From NCBI RefSeq assembly GCF_023757625.1, contig NZ_JALGBZ010000001.1, positions 868,001 to 932,000 of the forward strand: 64,000 nt of DNA, given 5' to 3'. The notes under the pieces are model-generated. The model searched no databases. It saw only the letters and a program-made list of their open reading frames with translations, and was not told where the DNA came from. Source of the DNA: Halomonas sp. S3-1-1 (lineage in GTDB: Bacteria; Pseudomonadota; Gammaproteobacteria; Pseudomonadales; Halomonadaceae). Positions 42,066 through 51,163 of the stretch are shown piece by piece. The stretch's first letter is position 1. Each line of letters opens with the position of its first letter. Position numbers and translations under genes: made by a program.

Positions 42066-43619
42066 TTATCCTCTGTACTGGCGCTGGCTCAACCGCCCCA
42101 GCGCCATCAACACCCCAAACTGCACCACCAGCCCCACGACCAGCAGTACCCACACCGACGCGACTACCATCGAGGCCAAGTACAGCAGCCCGCTGATGCT
42201 GGCAGGCACCAGCGCGTAGGGAATTTGCGTGCGCACGTGGGCGATATGATCCGAACCCGCGAAGATCGAGGCCATTACCGTGGTATCGGAAATGGGCGAG
42301 CAGTGGTCGCCGAAGATCGAACCGGAGAAGATCGCGCCAATGGCCATGCTGACCAGCGCCACGTCGCCGCTGGAAAGCTCGAATGCCAGCGGCACGGCAA
42401 TCGGCGTGAGAATCGCCATCGCGCCCCAGGAACTGCCGGTGGCGAACGAGATCACCATGGCGATCAAGAAAATCAGCAGCGGCAGAAGGGCGGGCGAGAG
42501 CCAGTCGCGGGTCGCATCGATCACGTGTTCGCCGGTGCCAAGCGCCCCGGTCACCGTGCCGATGCTCCAGGCCAGCACCATGATCACCAAGGCTGGCAGC
42601 ATGGTGCGAAACCCGGCCAGCAGCGTTTCTTCACAGTCCTTTAGCGTCTGGCGCTGGAAAAGCGCCATGATCATGCCGGTCATCACCATGGCGAACGCCG
42701 CCCAGGAAAGTGCCACGCTCACGTCGGTATTCTCCAGCGCGTCCATGAGCGTTGCGCCCTCGGCGCCGCCGCCGGTGTACCAAAGCCCCCAGCAGGCCAC
42801 GCTAATCAGCACCACCAACGGCAGCAGAAAGTGCCAGAGCCGCCCGCGACCTTCGGGCACCTCGCCCAAGTCCGCATCCACGTTGGAAAGCGGCGTATCG
42901 CCGGGCGCTACCAGCTCTCCGGTCTTCTCGGCGCGGCGCTGGGCATTTGCCATGGGGCCGAAATCCCCGGCCAGCAGAATCATCGGCACGGAGGCCAGGC
43001 AGAGCAGGGCGTAGAAGTTCCAGGGAATCGACAGCAGAAAGAGCCGATAGGGCTCCGCCGAGGCGAAGCTCAGCCCCACGAGTGCTCCGGCAATCAGCGA
43101 GACCTGATAGCCGATCCAGTCCGATACCGGCCCCAGAGTGGCCATGGGCGCGGAGGTCGCATCCATCACCCAGGCAAGCTTCTCGCGGGACTGGCGCTGG
43201 CGTGCGGTCAAATCGCGCGTGGCGTTACCCACGATGACGGAATTGACGTAGTCGTTGAAAAAGATGACCACGCCCAGCGCCCAAGTGAGCAGCAGCGAGG
43301 CCCGCCCGGAGTGAATGCGCTTGGCAAGCGCACGGGCCAACGCCTGGGAGCCGCCGGTACGATGCATGAAGGCCGCCCCCGCGCCGAGCAGCGCCACCAG
43401 CACCAGAAAGCGGGCGTTCCATTCGTCGGTCATCACCTCGGCGAACCAGTCGAAAGTTTGCCCTACGGCGGCGATGGGGTTGCCCGCCACCAGCCAGCCG
43501 CCGATCCAGATGCTTACGAATAGCGAAACGTTGACCCGGCGGGTGGCAAGGGCCAAGGCAACCGCCACAATGGGCGGCAGTAACGAAATGAGTGCTTCCA
43601 TGCGATCGTTCCCGTTCAT
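42066..43619 (-). CDS. NhaC-family Na+/H+ antiporter-like transporter
   Basis: 517 aa with eleven or more hydrophobic segments. NhaC-family landmarks: WALGVVIFFNDYVNSVIVGNA, FATGSSWGAMAILTPIAVPL and IGAIFSGSIFGDHCSPISDTTVMAS, as short blocks. It would exchange sodium for protons, although relatives also carry amino acids or malate/lactate. A codon pair at the start offers ATG 43619 or ATG 43601 (MEALISLLPP), the latter with GGGA upstream. A SlyA-like palindrome lies about 20 bp before the first ATG, between a TTGCAC and a TAACAAT that could form a promoter. Confidence 0.85.
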   Translation of the reverse strand: MNGNDRMEALISLLPPIVAVALALATRRVNVSLFVSIWIGGWLVAGNPIAAVGQTFDWFAEVMTDEWNARFLVLVALLGAGAAFMHRTGGSQALARALAKRIHSGRASLLLTWALGVVIFFNDYVNSVIVGNATRDLTARQRQSREKLAWVMDATSAPMATLGPVSDWIGYQVSLIAGALVGLSFASAEPYRLFLLSIPWNFYALLCLASVPMILLAGDFGPMANAQRRAEKTGELVAPGDTPLSNVDADLGEVPEGRGRLWHFLLPLVVLISVACWGLWYTGGGAEGATLMDALENTDVSVALSWAAFAMVMTGMIMALFQRQTLKDCEETLLAGFRTMLPALVIMVLAWSIGTVTGALGTGEHVIDATRDWLSPALLPLLIFLIAMVISFATGSSWGAMAILTPIAVPLAFELSSGDVALVSMAIGAIFSGSIFGDHCSPISDTTVMASIFAGSDHIAHVRTQIPYALVPASISGLLYLASMVVASVWVLLVVGLVVQFGVLMALGRLSQRQYRG

Positions 43620-43633
43620 TATTGAAGTATTTG

Positions 43634-43650
43634 TATTGTTAGCATGCTAA
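43634..43650. promoter_or_regulatory. SlyA/MarR-like palindrome, copy 2
   Basis: The same 17-mer as at 23704-23720, TATTGTTAGCATGCTAA. On the minus strand it sits between TTGCAC and the TAACAAT element that fits a -10, ahead of the antiporter gene. Confidence 0.65.
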
Positions 43651-44038
43651 AGCTTTCTGGTGCAAAGGGCAGGCTTGAAAACCATTCAAAATAAGCGGTT
43701 GCAATGTCGATAGTCACTGGGCTCACAGCTTTTTTGAAATGCGCTTTAATCCGGAAAAGGGCGTTGAAAATAACCAGCGCGAGAAATGTATGACAACGCC
43801 GTGTTTCCGGCTAAGATTCGACTGAAAACAGTGGCAGGCCAGGTATCGTGAGGACATGTACCTGCCTTTAGTCTGGGGTTCAATGAGCCGCTAGAGCTCA
43901 GCAAGGTTTGGTTTTGAGTGTCGAGTGGCCAAAAAATCGCAAGGTATAACGTTATGCTACACGTCGGGTCAGGCGCTGTTTGAAAGCGCCATGAGCCGTT
44001 AACGGCGATAAAAGGTGGCAGCGTTACGGGGAGGGGGT
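43651..44038. other. About 390 bp without a gene
   Basis: Upstream regions of the divergent antiporter and diguanylate cyclase. Apart from the palindrome at its left edge I see only AT-richer sequence with no convincing open frame or repeat. Confidence 0.6.
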
Positions 44039-45259
44039 TTGGGAATAAAGCAGGATCATTATCGCGTCCACTGGTTGACGGGGCAGTTCTGCGACCCTGA
44101 CCGGGAATCAATATATCGCCAGTCCATTCAGCAGCGCCTGAGTAACGAGTACAGTCTGGCCCTGAGCATTGCGGCGTTTGCCTATGGCATTTTCGTGCTA
44201 TCGGATTATTTTCTACTGGGGCCAGTTCCTGGGTTTTTTCTGCTTTTGGCCCTGCGTCTTGCGGTCGTGAGCGCTTGCTTGCTCATCGCCGTCAAAATTC
44301 GGCGCGGTCGAGGGCGCCGTGGCGTGAGCGGGTGGTACGCGCTACCGCTATGGCTGATTGCGACCGGCATCATTTTGATCGTGCCCTTACGCCCTGAAAG
44401 TTATTCCACTCAAATTACCGCGGCCGTCGTTGCGGCCTTGGCGTTCTATCTCCTCATCCCCAATCGGCTGACCGTGGTGACGTTGGTCAGCCTGTACCTG
44501 ACCCTTGGCTTTTTGACGGCTTTGGTGGTATTCACGAACGCTAATGTGGTCGATGTCATCCGCACCGCAATTCTTTTATTCATCGCCAACGTTGTAGGGT
44601 TTTTCACCCTGCTGCGGTTAGAGAGGCTGCAGCGCACCCAGTTTGCGCTACTGCGGGATGAGCGCGACCAAAACCAGGCGCTGCATGAAGAGATCACCAA
44701 AGGCAAGTTGCTCGAAGAGCAGCTGCGCATGAGTGCCGAGCGCGACGCGCTGACGAAGCTTAACAATCGCGGTCATTTCATGAAGCTGGCCGGAAAAATG
44801 CTGCAACGCGCCCAGTCCGGCCAAACGCCCTTTAGTCTGTTCATGATCGATGTAGATCACTTCAAGCGCATCAACGACACCTGCGGCCACTGCCATGGCG
44901 ACAAGGTTTTAGCGGAAATCGCCGAAGTGTGCGAAGTCTCCCTGCGCCCAACGGATGTGATCGGGCGCTTTGGCGGCGAGGAGTTCATCGTGGCGCTGCC
45001 CGACACCAGCCTCGACGATGCGCAAAGAGTGGCCGAGCGGTTGAAAAAGGAGGTGTCCAACCTGTCACTTCCGGGCGAAATGGGCACTCAAGGCCCCAGT
45101 GTGACGATCGGCGTGGCAGCCTCCAACGCTGACGGGAAGAATCTCGAGTCCTTGATCAAACAGGCCGATCAGCTGCTCTACATTGGCAAACGAGCCGGCC
45201 GAAATCAGGTCGTGGTGGGCCGTGATGGTGATGGTCGAGGAGCCGGCGAAGCGTATTAA
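44039..45259 (+). CDS. Membrane-bound diguanylate cyclase (GGDEF)
   Basis: 406 aa. Five to six helices in residues 35-190 form a MASE-like sensor, then a short coiled coil (RDERDQNQALHEEITKGKLLEEQ) leads into the GGDEF domain. The active site is RFGGEEF, with the inhibitory I-site RPTD five residues before it, so the enzyme should make c-di-GMP with product feedback. FMIDVDHFKRINDTCGH carries the metal-binding Asp. Start: TTG 44039 directly after GGGGAGGGGG is favoured; GTG 44015 in the same frame is possible but poorly served. Linked gene targets unknown. Confidence 0.9.
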   Translation: MGIKQDHYRVHWLTGQFCDPDRESIYRQSIQQRLSNEYSLALSIAAFAYGIFVLSDYFLLGPVPGFFLLLALRLAVVSACLLIAVKIRRGRGRRGVSGWYALPLWLIATGIILIVPLRPESYSTQITAAVVAALAFYLLIPNRLTVVTLVSLYLTLGFLTALVVFTNANVVDVIRTAILLFIANVVGFFTLLRLERLQRTQFALLRDERDQNQALHEEITKGKLLEEQLRMSAERDALTKLNNRGHFMKLAGKMLQRAQSGQTPFSLFMIDVDHFKRINDTCGHCHGDKVLAEIAEVCEVSLRPTDVIGRFGGEEFIVALPDTSLDDAQRVAERLKKEVSNLSLPGEMGTQGPSVTIGVAASNADGKNLESLIKQADQLLYIGKRAGRNQVVVGRDGDGRGAGEAY

Positions 45260-45490
45260 TAACGCTTTTGCGTTGATTCTCGGTTCTTTAACTATGGGTG
45301 TTGAAGGCCGTATTCAATAAAATATATCCTGGTACGACCTGATGAATACTATGTTTAGTAAAGTTTAGGGTAAATTACATTAGAGAAATATAAAATTACT
45401 ATTTCTATATTCACTAAACGCACATTTTTCGCTCAGCGAACATCAAGTGAGTGCTTTTTCTAACTACAACTCTCATCGATAGGCCATAAA

Positions 45491-46264
45491 ATGAAAACAG
45501 CCATTTCAACACTATCTTTAGCGGTGCTTTTGTCCGGGTGTGCTGGTGTTTCTCAAAGCAGTCACTCCGATGATTCGCTCCTGAACAGTTTTGATATCCG
45601 CGATTATCGAATCATCGATTTATCCCGTGTTCAAAGCGCCGATATGCCGGCTGCCTCAGTACTGAAACTCCCGGAGCAAGAGTTTTTTATGAGCATCGAG
45701 CAAGGCGATGATTACAATATCGAAGTGATCTCCTACGCGCCGCACACGGGAACCCATGTGGATGCGCCTTATCACGTCATACAAGACGGTATGACGGTAG
45801 AGGGTTTTGACCCCGCTGTGTTGATAGGCAGAGCCAACGTTATTGATCTTCCAGTATCCGGCGACTATTTGATCAGTTTGGCCGATATTCAGACATGGGA
45901 AGCGAACCACGGGGATATCGAACAAGGTGAAGGGGTTTTATTCGATACACAGCAGGATGCGCTGTGGCCGTTAGGCAACGCACAATATATCGATCAGGGC
46001 TATCCTACGCTCTCTGTCGAGGCCGCTCGGTATCTAGTCACGAAAGATATCGGTTATATCGGGGTGGAAAGCATTTCTCCCGACGGTCCGGAGCCTGACG
46101 CGCATAGGGTATTGTTGGAAAACGGCATTCTTGTGGTGGAAAACCTGAAGGATCTCGACAAAATTGGCTCTTCCAAAACGTTTGTTATCGGTACGGTACC
46201 TGCGGTGGAGGGCGCCTCTGGCGCGTGGGTGCGTCTATTGGCTTTAGAGCCCGCTCATCAATAA
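45491..46264 (+). CDS. Cyclase-family (kynurenine formamidase-like) lipoprotein
   Basis: 257 aa. The lipoprotein signal is MKTAISTLSLAVLLSGC (Cys17). The enzyme part has the metal-binding motif HTGTHVDAPYH of the cyclase/KynB family, plus IGVESISPDGPEPDAHRVLL and VENLKDLDKI. Family members hydrolyse N-formylkynurenine or related amides and lactones; being exported and lipid-anchored is unusual for kynurenine metabolism, so the substrate is probably periplasmic. Upstream 230 bp are AT-rich and likely contain the promoter. Terminator follows. Confidence 0.85.
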   Translation: MKTAISTLSLAVLLSGCAGVSQSSHSDDSLLNSFDIRDYRIIDLSRVQSADMPAASVLKLPEQEFFMSIEQGDDYNIEVISYAPHTGTHVDAPYHVIQDGMTVEGFDPAVLIGRANVIDLPVSGDYLISLADIQTWEANHGDIEQGEGVLFDTQQDALWPLGNAQYIDQGYPTLSVEAARYLVTKDIGYIGVESISPDGPEPDAHRVLLENGILVVENLKDLDKIGSSKTFVIGTVPAVEGASGAWVRLLALEPAHQ

Positions 46265-46280
46265 AGCGGTATCCTGCAAA

Positions 46281-46327
46281 CTCAACCAGCACCTGCTTAT
46301 TGTTATCAGGTGCTGGTTGAGTTTTTC
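46281..46327 (+). terminator. Terminator after the cyclase-family gene
   Basis: CTCAACCAGCACCTG and its inverted copy CAGGTGCTGGTTGAG form a 15-bp perfect stem with an 11-nt loop, then TTTTT. An AAAAA on the far side does not occur, so it is mainly plus-directed. Confidence 0.93.
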
Positions 46328-46361
46328 TTATGAAGAAAGGGCGTGAAAAAACGTTCGAGCT

Positions 46362-46850
46362 TTACCCCAGTATCTGGGGGTTCATCTGCCACACGCTCCA
46401 GGTCAACGCACAGGCCAGGCCCACCCACGCGAGATAAGGCACCAGCAACATCCCGGCGAAGGCCTTGAGTCGCCAGAACATGATCAGCGTCACCAGAATC
46501 AGCGCCCATAGCGCCAGCACGGCCACGAACGCAATCGCTCCCAACTGCCACACGAAAAACAGCCAGCTCCACAGCGCGTTGAGCGCAAGCTGTATCACGA
46601 ATACGGTCAGTGCCGGTTTCGCGCCGGGTTCACGCCAGCCAAGCCAAGCGGCGATACCCATCAGCCCATAAAGCGTCGTCCACATCGGCCCGAATAGCCA
46701 GGCCGGCGGCGCCCAGCTGGGCTGCTCGAGCGATGCATAGAAATCTGCTGCATTGATGGAGGCGACGGCGCCAATGGCGGCGGCGATATAGGCCAGCACC
46801 AGCCAACCGGCCAAGCCGAGAATCTGCTGCTTGCGGGAAAGTGTGCGCAT
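46362..46850 (-). CDS. TspO/MBR-family tryptophan-rich sensory protein
   Basis: 162 aa, five helices. The WAPPAWLFGPMWTTLYGLMGIAAWL region and FFVWQLG...LVPYLAWVGLA are TspO hallmarks, with abundant Trp. TspO binds porphyrins and related ligands and modulates stress or tetrapyrrole regulation. ATG 46850 (MRTLSRKQQ) is preferred to an upstream TTG at 46886, as the protein then has the usual length. Two-helix start and no signal peptide. Confidence 0.9.
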   Translation of the reverse strand: MRTLSRKQQILGLAGWLVLAYIAAAIGAVASINAADFYASLEQPSWAPPAWLFGPMWTTLYGLMGIAAWLGWREPGAKPALTVFVIQLALNALWSWLFFVWQLGAIAFVAVLALWALILVTLIMFWRLKAFAGMLLVPYLAWVGLACALTWSVWQMNPQILG

Positions 46851-46990
46851 TCGTGTATCTGCCGATGTCAGGGAAAACGGTGTCAATCGTAGTGCAACCT
46901 GGCGAACTCGGCTACGGGCGGGTCTGTTAAAGTACGAAACCGCCTGCCCGGCTTGCTAGGGCGTTTGAAACCGATACGGAGAATGACTCG

Positions 46991-47212
46991 ATGAACCCGC
47001 CACAGCCCAATAACCCTCTTCACGGCGTGACCCTTGAAACGATAGTGACTCGCCTGGTCGAGCACTACGGCTGGGAGGCTTTGTACGAGAAAGTGCGCAT
47101 CAACTGTTTTAACAATGACCCCGCCATCAAGTCCTCGCTCAAGTTTCTGCGCAAAACGCCCTGGGCGCGCGATAAAGTGGAAGCGCTGTATATCGAAACG
47201 TTTAGCGCCTGA
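46991..47212 (+). CDS. VF530-family (DUF2132) small DNA-binding protein
   Basis: 73 aa. [23 protein letters not shown] and [16 protein letters not shown] are the conserved blocks of the VF530 family, whose structure in Vibrio resembles a DNA-binding fold. CGGAGAATGACTCG precedes the ATG. It is monocistronic or followed by the small membrane gene 76 bp on. Role unknown. Confidence 0.9.
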   Translation: MNPPQPNNPLHGVTLETIVTRLVEHYGWEALYEKVRINCFNNDPAIKSSLKFLRKTPWARDKVEALYIETFSA

Positions 47213-47288
47213 TTAAAACCTGGTATAGCTTCATTAATTCGCGCGCCGGTCATGGCCACGCGCTCTAAGTCTGAAAAAGGAGTTTTAT

Positions 47289-47480
47289 ATGCGTGACCGG
47301 TCGTCCTGGAAGCCACTGACCATCGCGGGCGTTGTTTTGCTCATGAATAGTGTCGTGTTTTGGGTGATGACGCTGGCGCTGGACGGCTCGGCGCTTTGGG
47401 GAGCGGCGCTGGGCTGCCTGATCGCCGGTGCCCCGCTGCTCATCACCGGGCTGATATCCCGTCGCCGGTACTCGGCTTGA
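47289..47480 (+). CDS. Small two-helix membrane protein, unknown
   Basis: 63 aa with two predicted transmembrane helices (about 11-30 and 34-56) and basic ends (MRDRSSWK and SRRRYSA). AAAAAGGAG is well placed before the ATG, supporting translation. No family recognised. Confidence 0.65.
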   Translation: MRDRSSWKPLTIAGVVLLMNSVVFWVMTLALDGSALWGAALGCLIAGAPLLITGLISRRRYSA

Positions 47481-47532
47481 AAGCGGTCAACGCTGACCTG
47501 ATCGTTGGAACCCAATAACTCAAGAGCGCTTC

Positions 47533-47657
47533 ATGAAACATCTGTTCTGGCTCATTGAGGGCAAGATGGCCGGTCGCGCCCGATCGCACTGTCGGCGCTT
47601 GGCTGGGAGCCGTTTGCCCACGAGGTACTCGCGCTGGTCGAATCGCAGCGCTGCTAG
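47533..47657 (+). pseudogene. Remnant of a small phosphatase-like gene
   Basis: The start MKHLFWLIEGKMAGR resembles the N-terminus of small dual-specificity-phosphatase-like proteins. After about 15 codons the frame changes, and the shifted frame ends ALSALGWEPFAHEVLALVE before TAG. Start and end of one gene seem joined by a deletion removing the catalytic centre. Based on pattern memory, so tentative. Confidence 0.4.
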
Positions 47658-47762
47658 TTGCGAATGACGTGAACATTGCACGCTCTTAAGGCGCCCGCCC
47701 AATACCGAAAACCCTGCCATACTCTCCTGAGCCACTTATTCACGGACGAAAGGAGCGATACA

Positions 47763-48791
47763 GTGCCTACTTCCTTGTTTACCCGTACGCTGCTGGCCGG
47801 CGCGATCACAAGCGCGTTCGCCACAAGCGCCATGGCCAGCGCCGATGAGATGCCCACCTTCGACGGCGAGCTTTCCGGTTTCGAGTACGCCTACCCGGTC
47901 GAGCGGTTCGAATTCGAATCCCAGGGCCAGGAGATGCAAATGGCCTACTTGGACGTTGCGCCTGAAGAGGGCAGTGCCAACGGCCGCACCATGGTACTGC
48001 TGCATGGCAAGAACTTCTGCGCCGGTACGTGAGAGGCGACGATCGAGGCGCTGACCACTGCCGGCTACCGCGTTATCGCGCCAGACCAAATCGGCTTTTG
48101 CAAATCCACCAAGCCCGAGCGCTACCAGTTCAGCTTCCACCAGCTGGCCGCCAACACCCACGCGCTGCTCGACGAGCTGGGTGTGGAAAACGTGACCGTG
48201 AAGGGGCACTCCATGGGCGGCATGCTGGCCACCCGTTTTGCGCTGATGTACCCGGAAGCGACCGAGCAATTGGTGCTGGCCAATCCGATCGGCCTGGAAG
48301 ACTGGAAAGCGCTGGGCGTGCCGTACCAGAGTATCGATGACGGCTATCAAAGCGAGCTGGAAACCACCGCTGAAGGCATTCGCGAGTATCAGCAAAGCAC
48401 CTACTACGCGGATACCTGGGAGCCGGAATACGACCGCTGGGTCGAGATGCTGGCGGGCATGTACGCAGGCGAAGACGGCGAGTGCGTGGCCTGGAACCAG
48501 GCGCTGACCTCGGACATGGTCTTCACCCAGCCGGTGGTGTATGAGTTCGGTGAGCTCGAGGTGCCTACGCTCCTGCTGATTGGTGAGCAGGACAATACCG
48601 CCATCGGCAAGGGCCGCGCCTCGCAAGACGTTCAGGCCACCCTGGGCCGTTACGATGTGCTCGGCGAACAAGCGCGCGATGCCATTCCCGATGCCACGCT
48701 GGTCGAATTTCCCGAGCTTGGTCACTCGCCGCAGATCCAAGCGCCGGCGCGCTTTCACGAGGCGCTACTCGAAGGGCTCAATCGGCAGTAG
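47763..48791 (+). pseudogene. Alpha/beta hydrolase interrupted by one TGA
   Basis: 342-codon alpha/beta hydrolase with a signal peptide (ending SAMASADE), oxyanion loop [12 protein letters not shown], nucleophile Ser in VKGHSMGGMLATRF and His in ELGHSPQIQAP. Directly after FCAGT the codon is TGA (48030-48032) and homology continues at EATIEALTTAGYRVIAPDQIG. Related proteins have Trp at this place, so TGG-to-TGA is the likely lesion. GTG start with AAAGGAG eight bases upstream. All other parts look intact, so the change is recent, or a base-call error. Confidence 0.85.
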
Positions 48792-48851
48792 GCGTCACCC
48801 CGGCGAGGGCGTATCAAGCCCGCGCCGGGTTATCGCTTTAGCATGTGGCTC

Positions 48852-50147
48852 TTAACGCCTATCTGATGCGCCATCGGTTGCGGCATCGCTGGTCTCCTCC
48901 AGGTCTTCGAGCGGCTCGCCGTCCTCGTTTTGTAGCTGGTGATCGAAGGCCGCTTGAAGGCCGGGTTCTTCTTCCGGCGCGTCATCCGCCTCCTGATGAA
49001 TATGGCCTGGAAACAGCGGCGAGAGTAGCGCAATGACGATGCCCAGCACGGCGATGATCGAGAACGTAACGGCGTAATCAAACGCGTTGATCAGCGCGCC
49101 GATGGTGGGCGAGCCGGTCGCCTGCCCCAGCGATACTGCCAAAAACGGCAGTACCGGCCCTATTGATAGCCGCCCGGGCAGCAGGCGAATGCCGGTCATC
49201 AGGTAGAGCCCGGTCAGGCTCATGTAGGCCAGCCCAAAAATTAGCGCCGAAAAGATCGCCAGCAGGGGCTGCGAGGGGCTGGCGGCCAGCAGTAAAAGGC
49301 TTGCCGAGAGCATCATCAGCATCAGCGACTGGGTGATCGGCGGGTTGTTACGGTCGGCCAGATCCGCGACGAAGGCGCCGCCTAATCCCGCAAGCCCAAC
49401 TGCGAACCACAGCCAGCCGGTCGTGCTGGGTGGCAGGCCGCCCAGCGTGATGGCCAGATCCGGAGCGAAAATCCAGTAGGCGGACGAGACGAACCCCATC
49501 AAGAAGGCGAACAGGGTAAGTCGTGAAAGCCGCGACCAAGGAAGCTCGCGAAGCGGCGGCGGCGGGGCGGCGTTGGCCGGCACGACCGGCGACACCGACG
49601 GCAGGAAAAACCAGGTGGCTACCACGCCTGCCGCGGCCAGCACGGTGAACGACAGATACGCCAGCCGCCAGGCATCCGCCATCCACAGCACCGTGGGCAC
49701 GGCGACGATGATCCCCACGCTGGTGCCGGCGTTCATCACGGAGCTTACGCGTGCATGCAGCGAACGCTTTACCATCGCCTGCATGCCTGTGGTCAGCGCC
49801 GGCATCATCAGGCCGGTGCAAATGCCGCAGGCAAATACGCCGCTGCCCAGCGTGAACGCGCTGTGGGCCTGGCTGATGAGCACGAGCCCCGCCACCCCAA
49901 ACACACCTGAAAGTATCGCGGCCAGGCGCGCGCCCAAACGGTTGGCCACGGGAGGAGCGGCCAGCGTGGCCAGCACGAAGCTGATCAGCGGAAGCGCGCC
50001 GATCAGGCCGATCGCCGAGGTGCTCAGCGAAAGCTCATCGCGAATGGGCGGCACGAACAGCCCGAAGGCGAACCGTGCCAGCCCGTAGCTGATGGCCACC
50101 AGGCCAGCCCCAAATACTGCGAAGGAGGTACTCGAGATAGCGCGCAT
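48852..50147 (-). CDS. MFS transporter (YbfB/YjiJ-like)
   Basis: 431 aa, twelve predicted helices. FGLFVPPIRDELSLSTSAIG and the MNAGTSVGIIVAVPTVLW segment are typical of major-facilitator permeases of the YbfB type. A 45-residue acidic tail (DDAPEEEPGLQ to SDAATDGASDRR) follows the last helix. ATG 50147 (MRAISSTSF) is chosen, with AGAAGGAA six bases upstream; the GTG at 50162 lies over that ribosome-binding site. Substrate unknown. Confidence 0.85.
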   Translation of the reverse strand: MRAISSTSFAVFGAGLVAISYGLARFAFGLFVPPIRDELSLSTSAIGLIGALPLISFVLATLAAPPVANRLGARLAAILSGVFGVAGLVLISQAHSAFTLGSGVFACGICTGLMMPALTTGMQAMVKRSLHARVSSVMNAGTSVGIIVAVPTVLWMADAWRLAYLSFTVLAAAGVVATWFFLPSVSPVVPANAAPPPPLRELPWSRLSRLTLFAFLMGFVSSAYWIFAPDLAITLGGLPPSTTGWLWFAVGLAGLGGAFVADLADRNNPPITQSLMLMMLSASLLLLAASPSQPLLAIFSALIFGLAYMSLTGLYLMTGIRLLPGRLSIGPVLPFLAVSLGQATGSPTIGALINAFDYAVTFSIIAVLGIVIALLSPLFPGHIHQEADDAPEEEPGLQAAFDHQLQNEDGEPLEDLEETSDAATDGASDRR

Positions 50148-50407
50148 GATGTTCCTTCTCACAAGAGGACTAAAAGCGTTACACGAGCGAACCGAGTCAG
50201 CGCGCGAGATCGCCGTATGAGGGCGAATGTAGATGATTGATGCGTTAAACGCAGTGGGATTAGACGAATGGCTTTATCAACGCCCGGAAGCCGAGCCCTG
50301 CTTGCATTCGCGGCGGTGGTAAGAGACAAGATGACGACCCGTTTGAAAGGAGCCCCCATGCCCAACGATGATTGCTTGAATCTCGTCCGTCCGACCGGGC
50401 AGCGCCC

Positions 50408-51070
50408 ATGCTAACGCCGCTGTTTCTGGATACCCGCGACGGGCGTCATTTTTCGAATCAGGCCTGCGAGACGATCGAGCAGGTCTGCCGCGAGGCCGAG
50501 CCCGAGATCCGCGCGCACCTGCCGACGCTTGCCGAGCACATCGAGCTTGCCTGCCAGACCGGGAAAACGGTGATTCCCGAAACCGGTGAGATGGGGCTGG
50601 CGCTGACCGCCACCCGCGTGGGCTGGACGGTGGACGCCGCACGCGAAGGCGGCGTCGATGCGATCGCCCGGGCGCAGCTTTACTACACGCTCTTTCACGA
50701 GTGCCATCACCTGGCGCGGGGCTGGACGGTTCATCGCGAGGCGCCGGTAGTCGACTTCATGGAAGGCGTGGTGAGCGAGGGCCTGGCGACCGTATTCGAG
50801 CGCGACGTGGCCGGGCGGCAAACGCCCTGGGGCGACTACCCGGACGAAGTCGAGACGTGGGTGCAGGAGCTTCTAGCGCTGCCTGCTGGCGCGCACTATG
50901 TCAGGTGGATGATTCAGCACGAGGATGGGCGGCGCTGGATTGGCTATCGGGCCGGCACGTACATCGCCGATTTGGCCATTCGCGCCGTAGGCCTCTCAGC
51001 GGCGGCACTGGTGCACGTTCCAACCAAAGACATTCTCGCGATGGCCGGTATCAGGCGGTCAACCCAATAG
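50408..51070 (+). CDS. DUF2268-type putative zinc protease
   Basis: 220 aa. YYTLFHECHHLARGW contains HExxH (about residue 97), and FMEGVVSEGLATVFER supplies the Glu expected as third zinc ligand; this arrangement is that of DUF2268 predicted Zn-dependent proteases. No signal peptide, so intracellular. ATG 50408 (MLTPLFLDTRDG) is chosen over a TTG 12 codons earlier. Convergent with nothing; the next gene is 94 bp downstream in the same direction. Confidence 0.8.
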   Translation: MLTPLFLDTRDGRHFSNQACETIEQVCREAEPEIRAHLPTLAEHIELACQTGKTVIPETGEMGLALTATRVGWTVDAAREGGVDAIARAQLYYTLFHECHHLARGWTVHREAPVVDFMEGVVSEGLATVFERDVAGRQTPWGDYPDEVETWVQELLALPAGAHYVRWMIQHEDGRRWIGYRAGTYIADLAIRAVGLSAAALVHVPTKDILAMAGIRRSTQ

Positions 51071-51163
51071 CGCGTCGGTTAAATCGCGGCGGCTTGCGTG
51101 ATACATTTCTAATATAAGTGTCGCCGCCGCTTTGGCCTCTCACGCGCACAACGGGATACTCTT

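Noticed and set aside
48030-48032. Selenocysteine at the in-frame TGA of the hydrolase
   Set aside because: The equivalent residue is expected to be Trp, and no selenoprotein hairpin or partner genes were noticed. A nonsense change is simpler.
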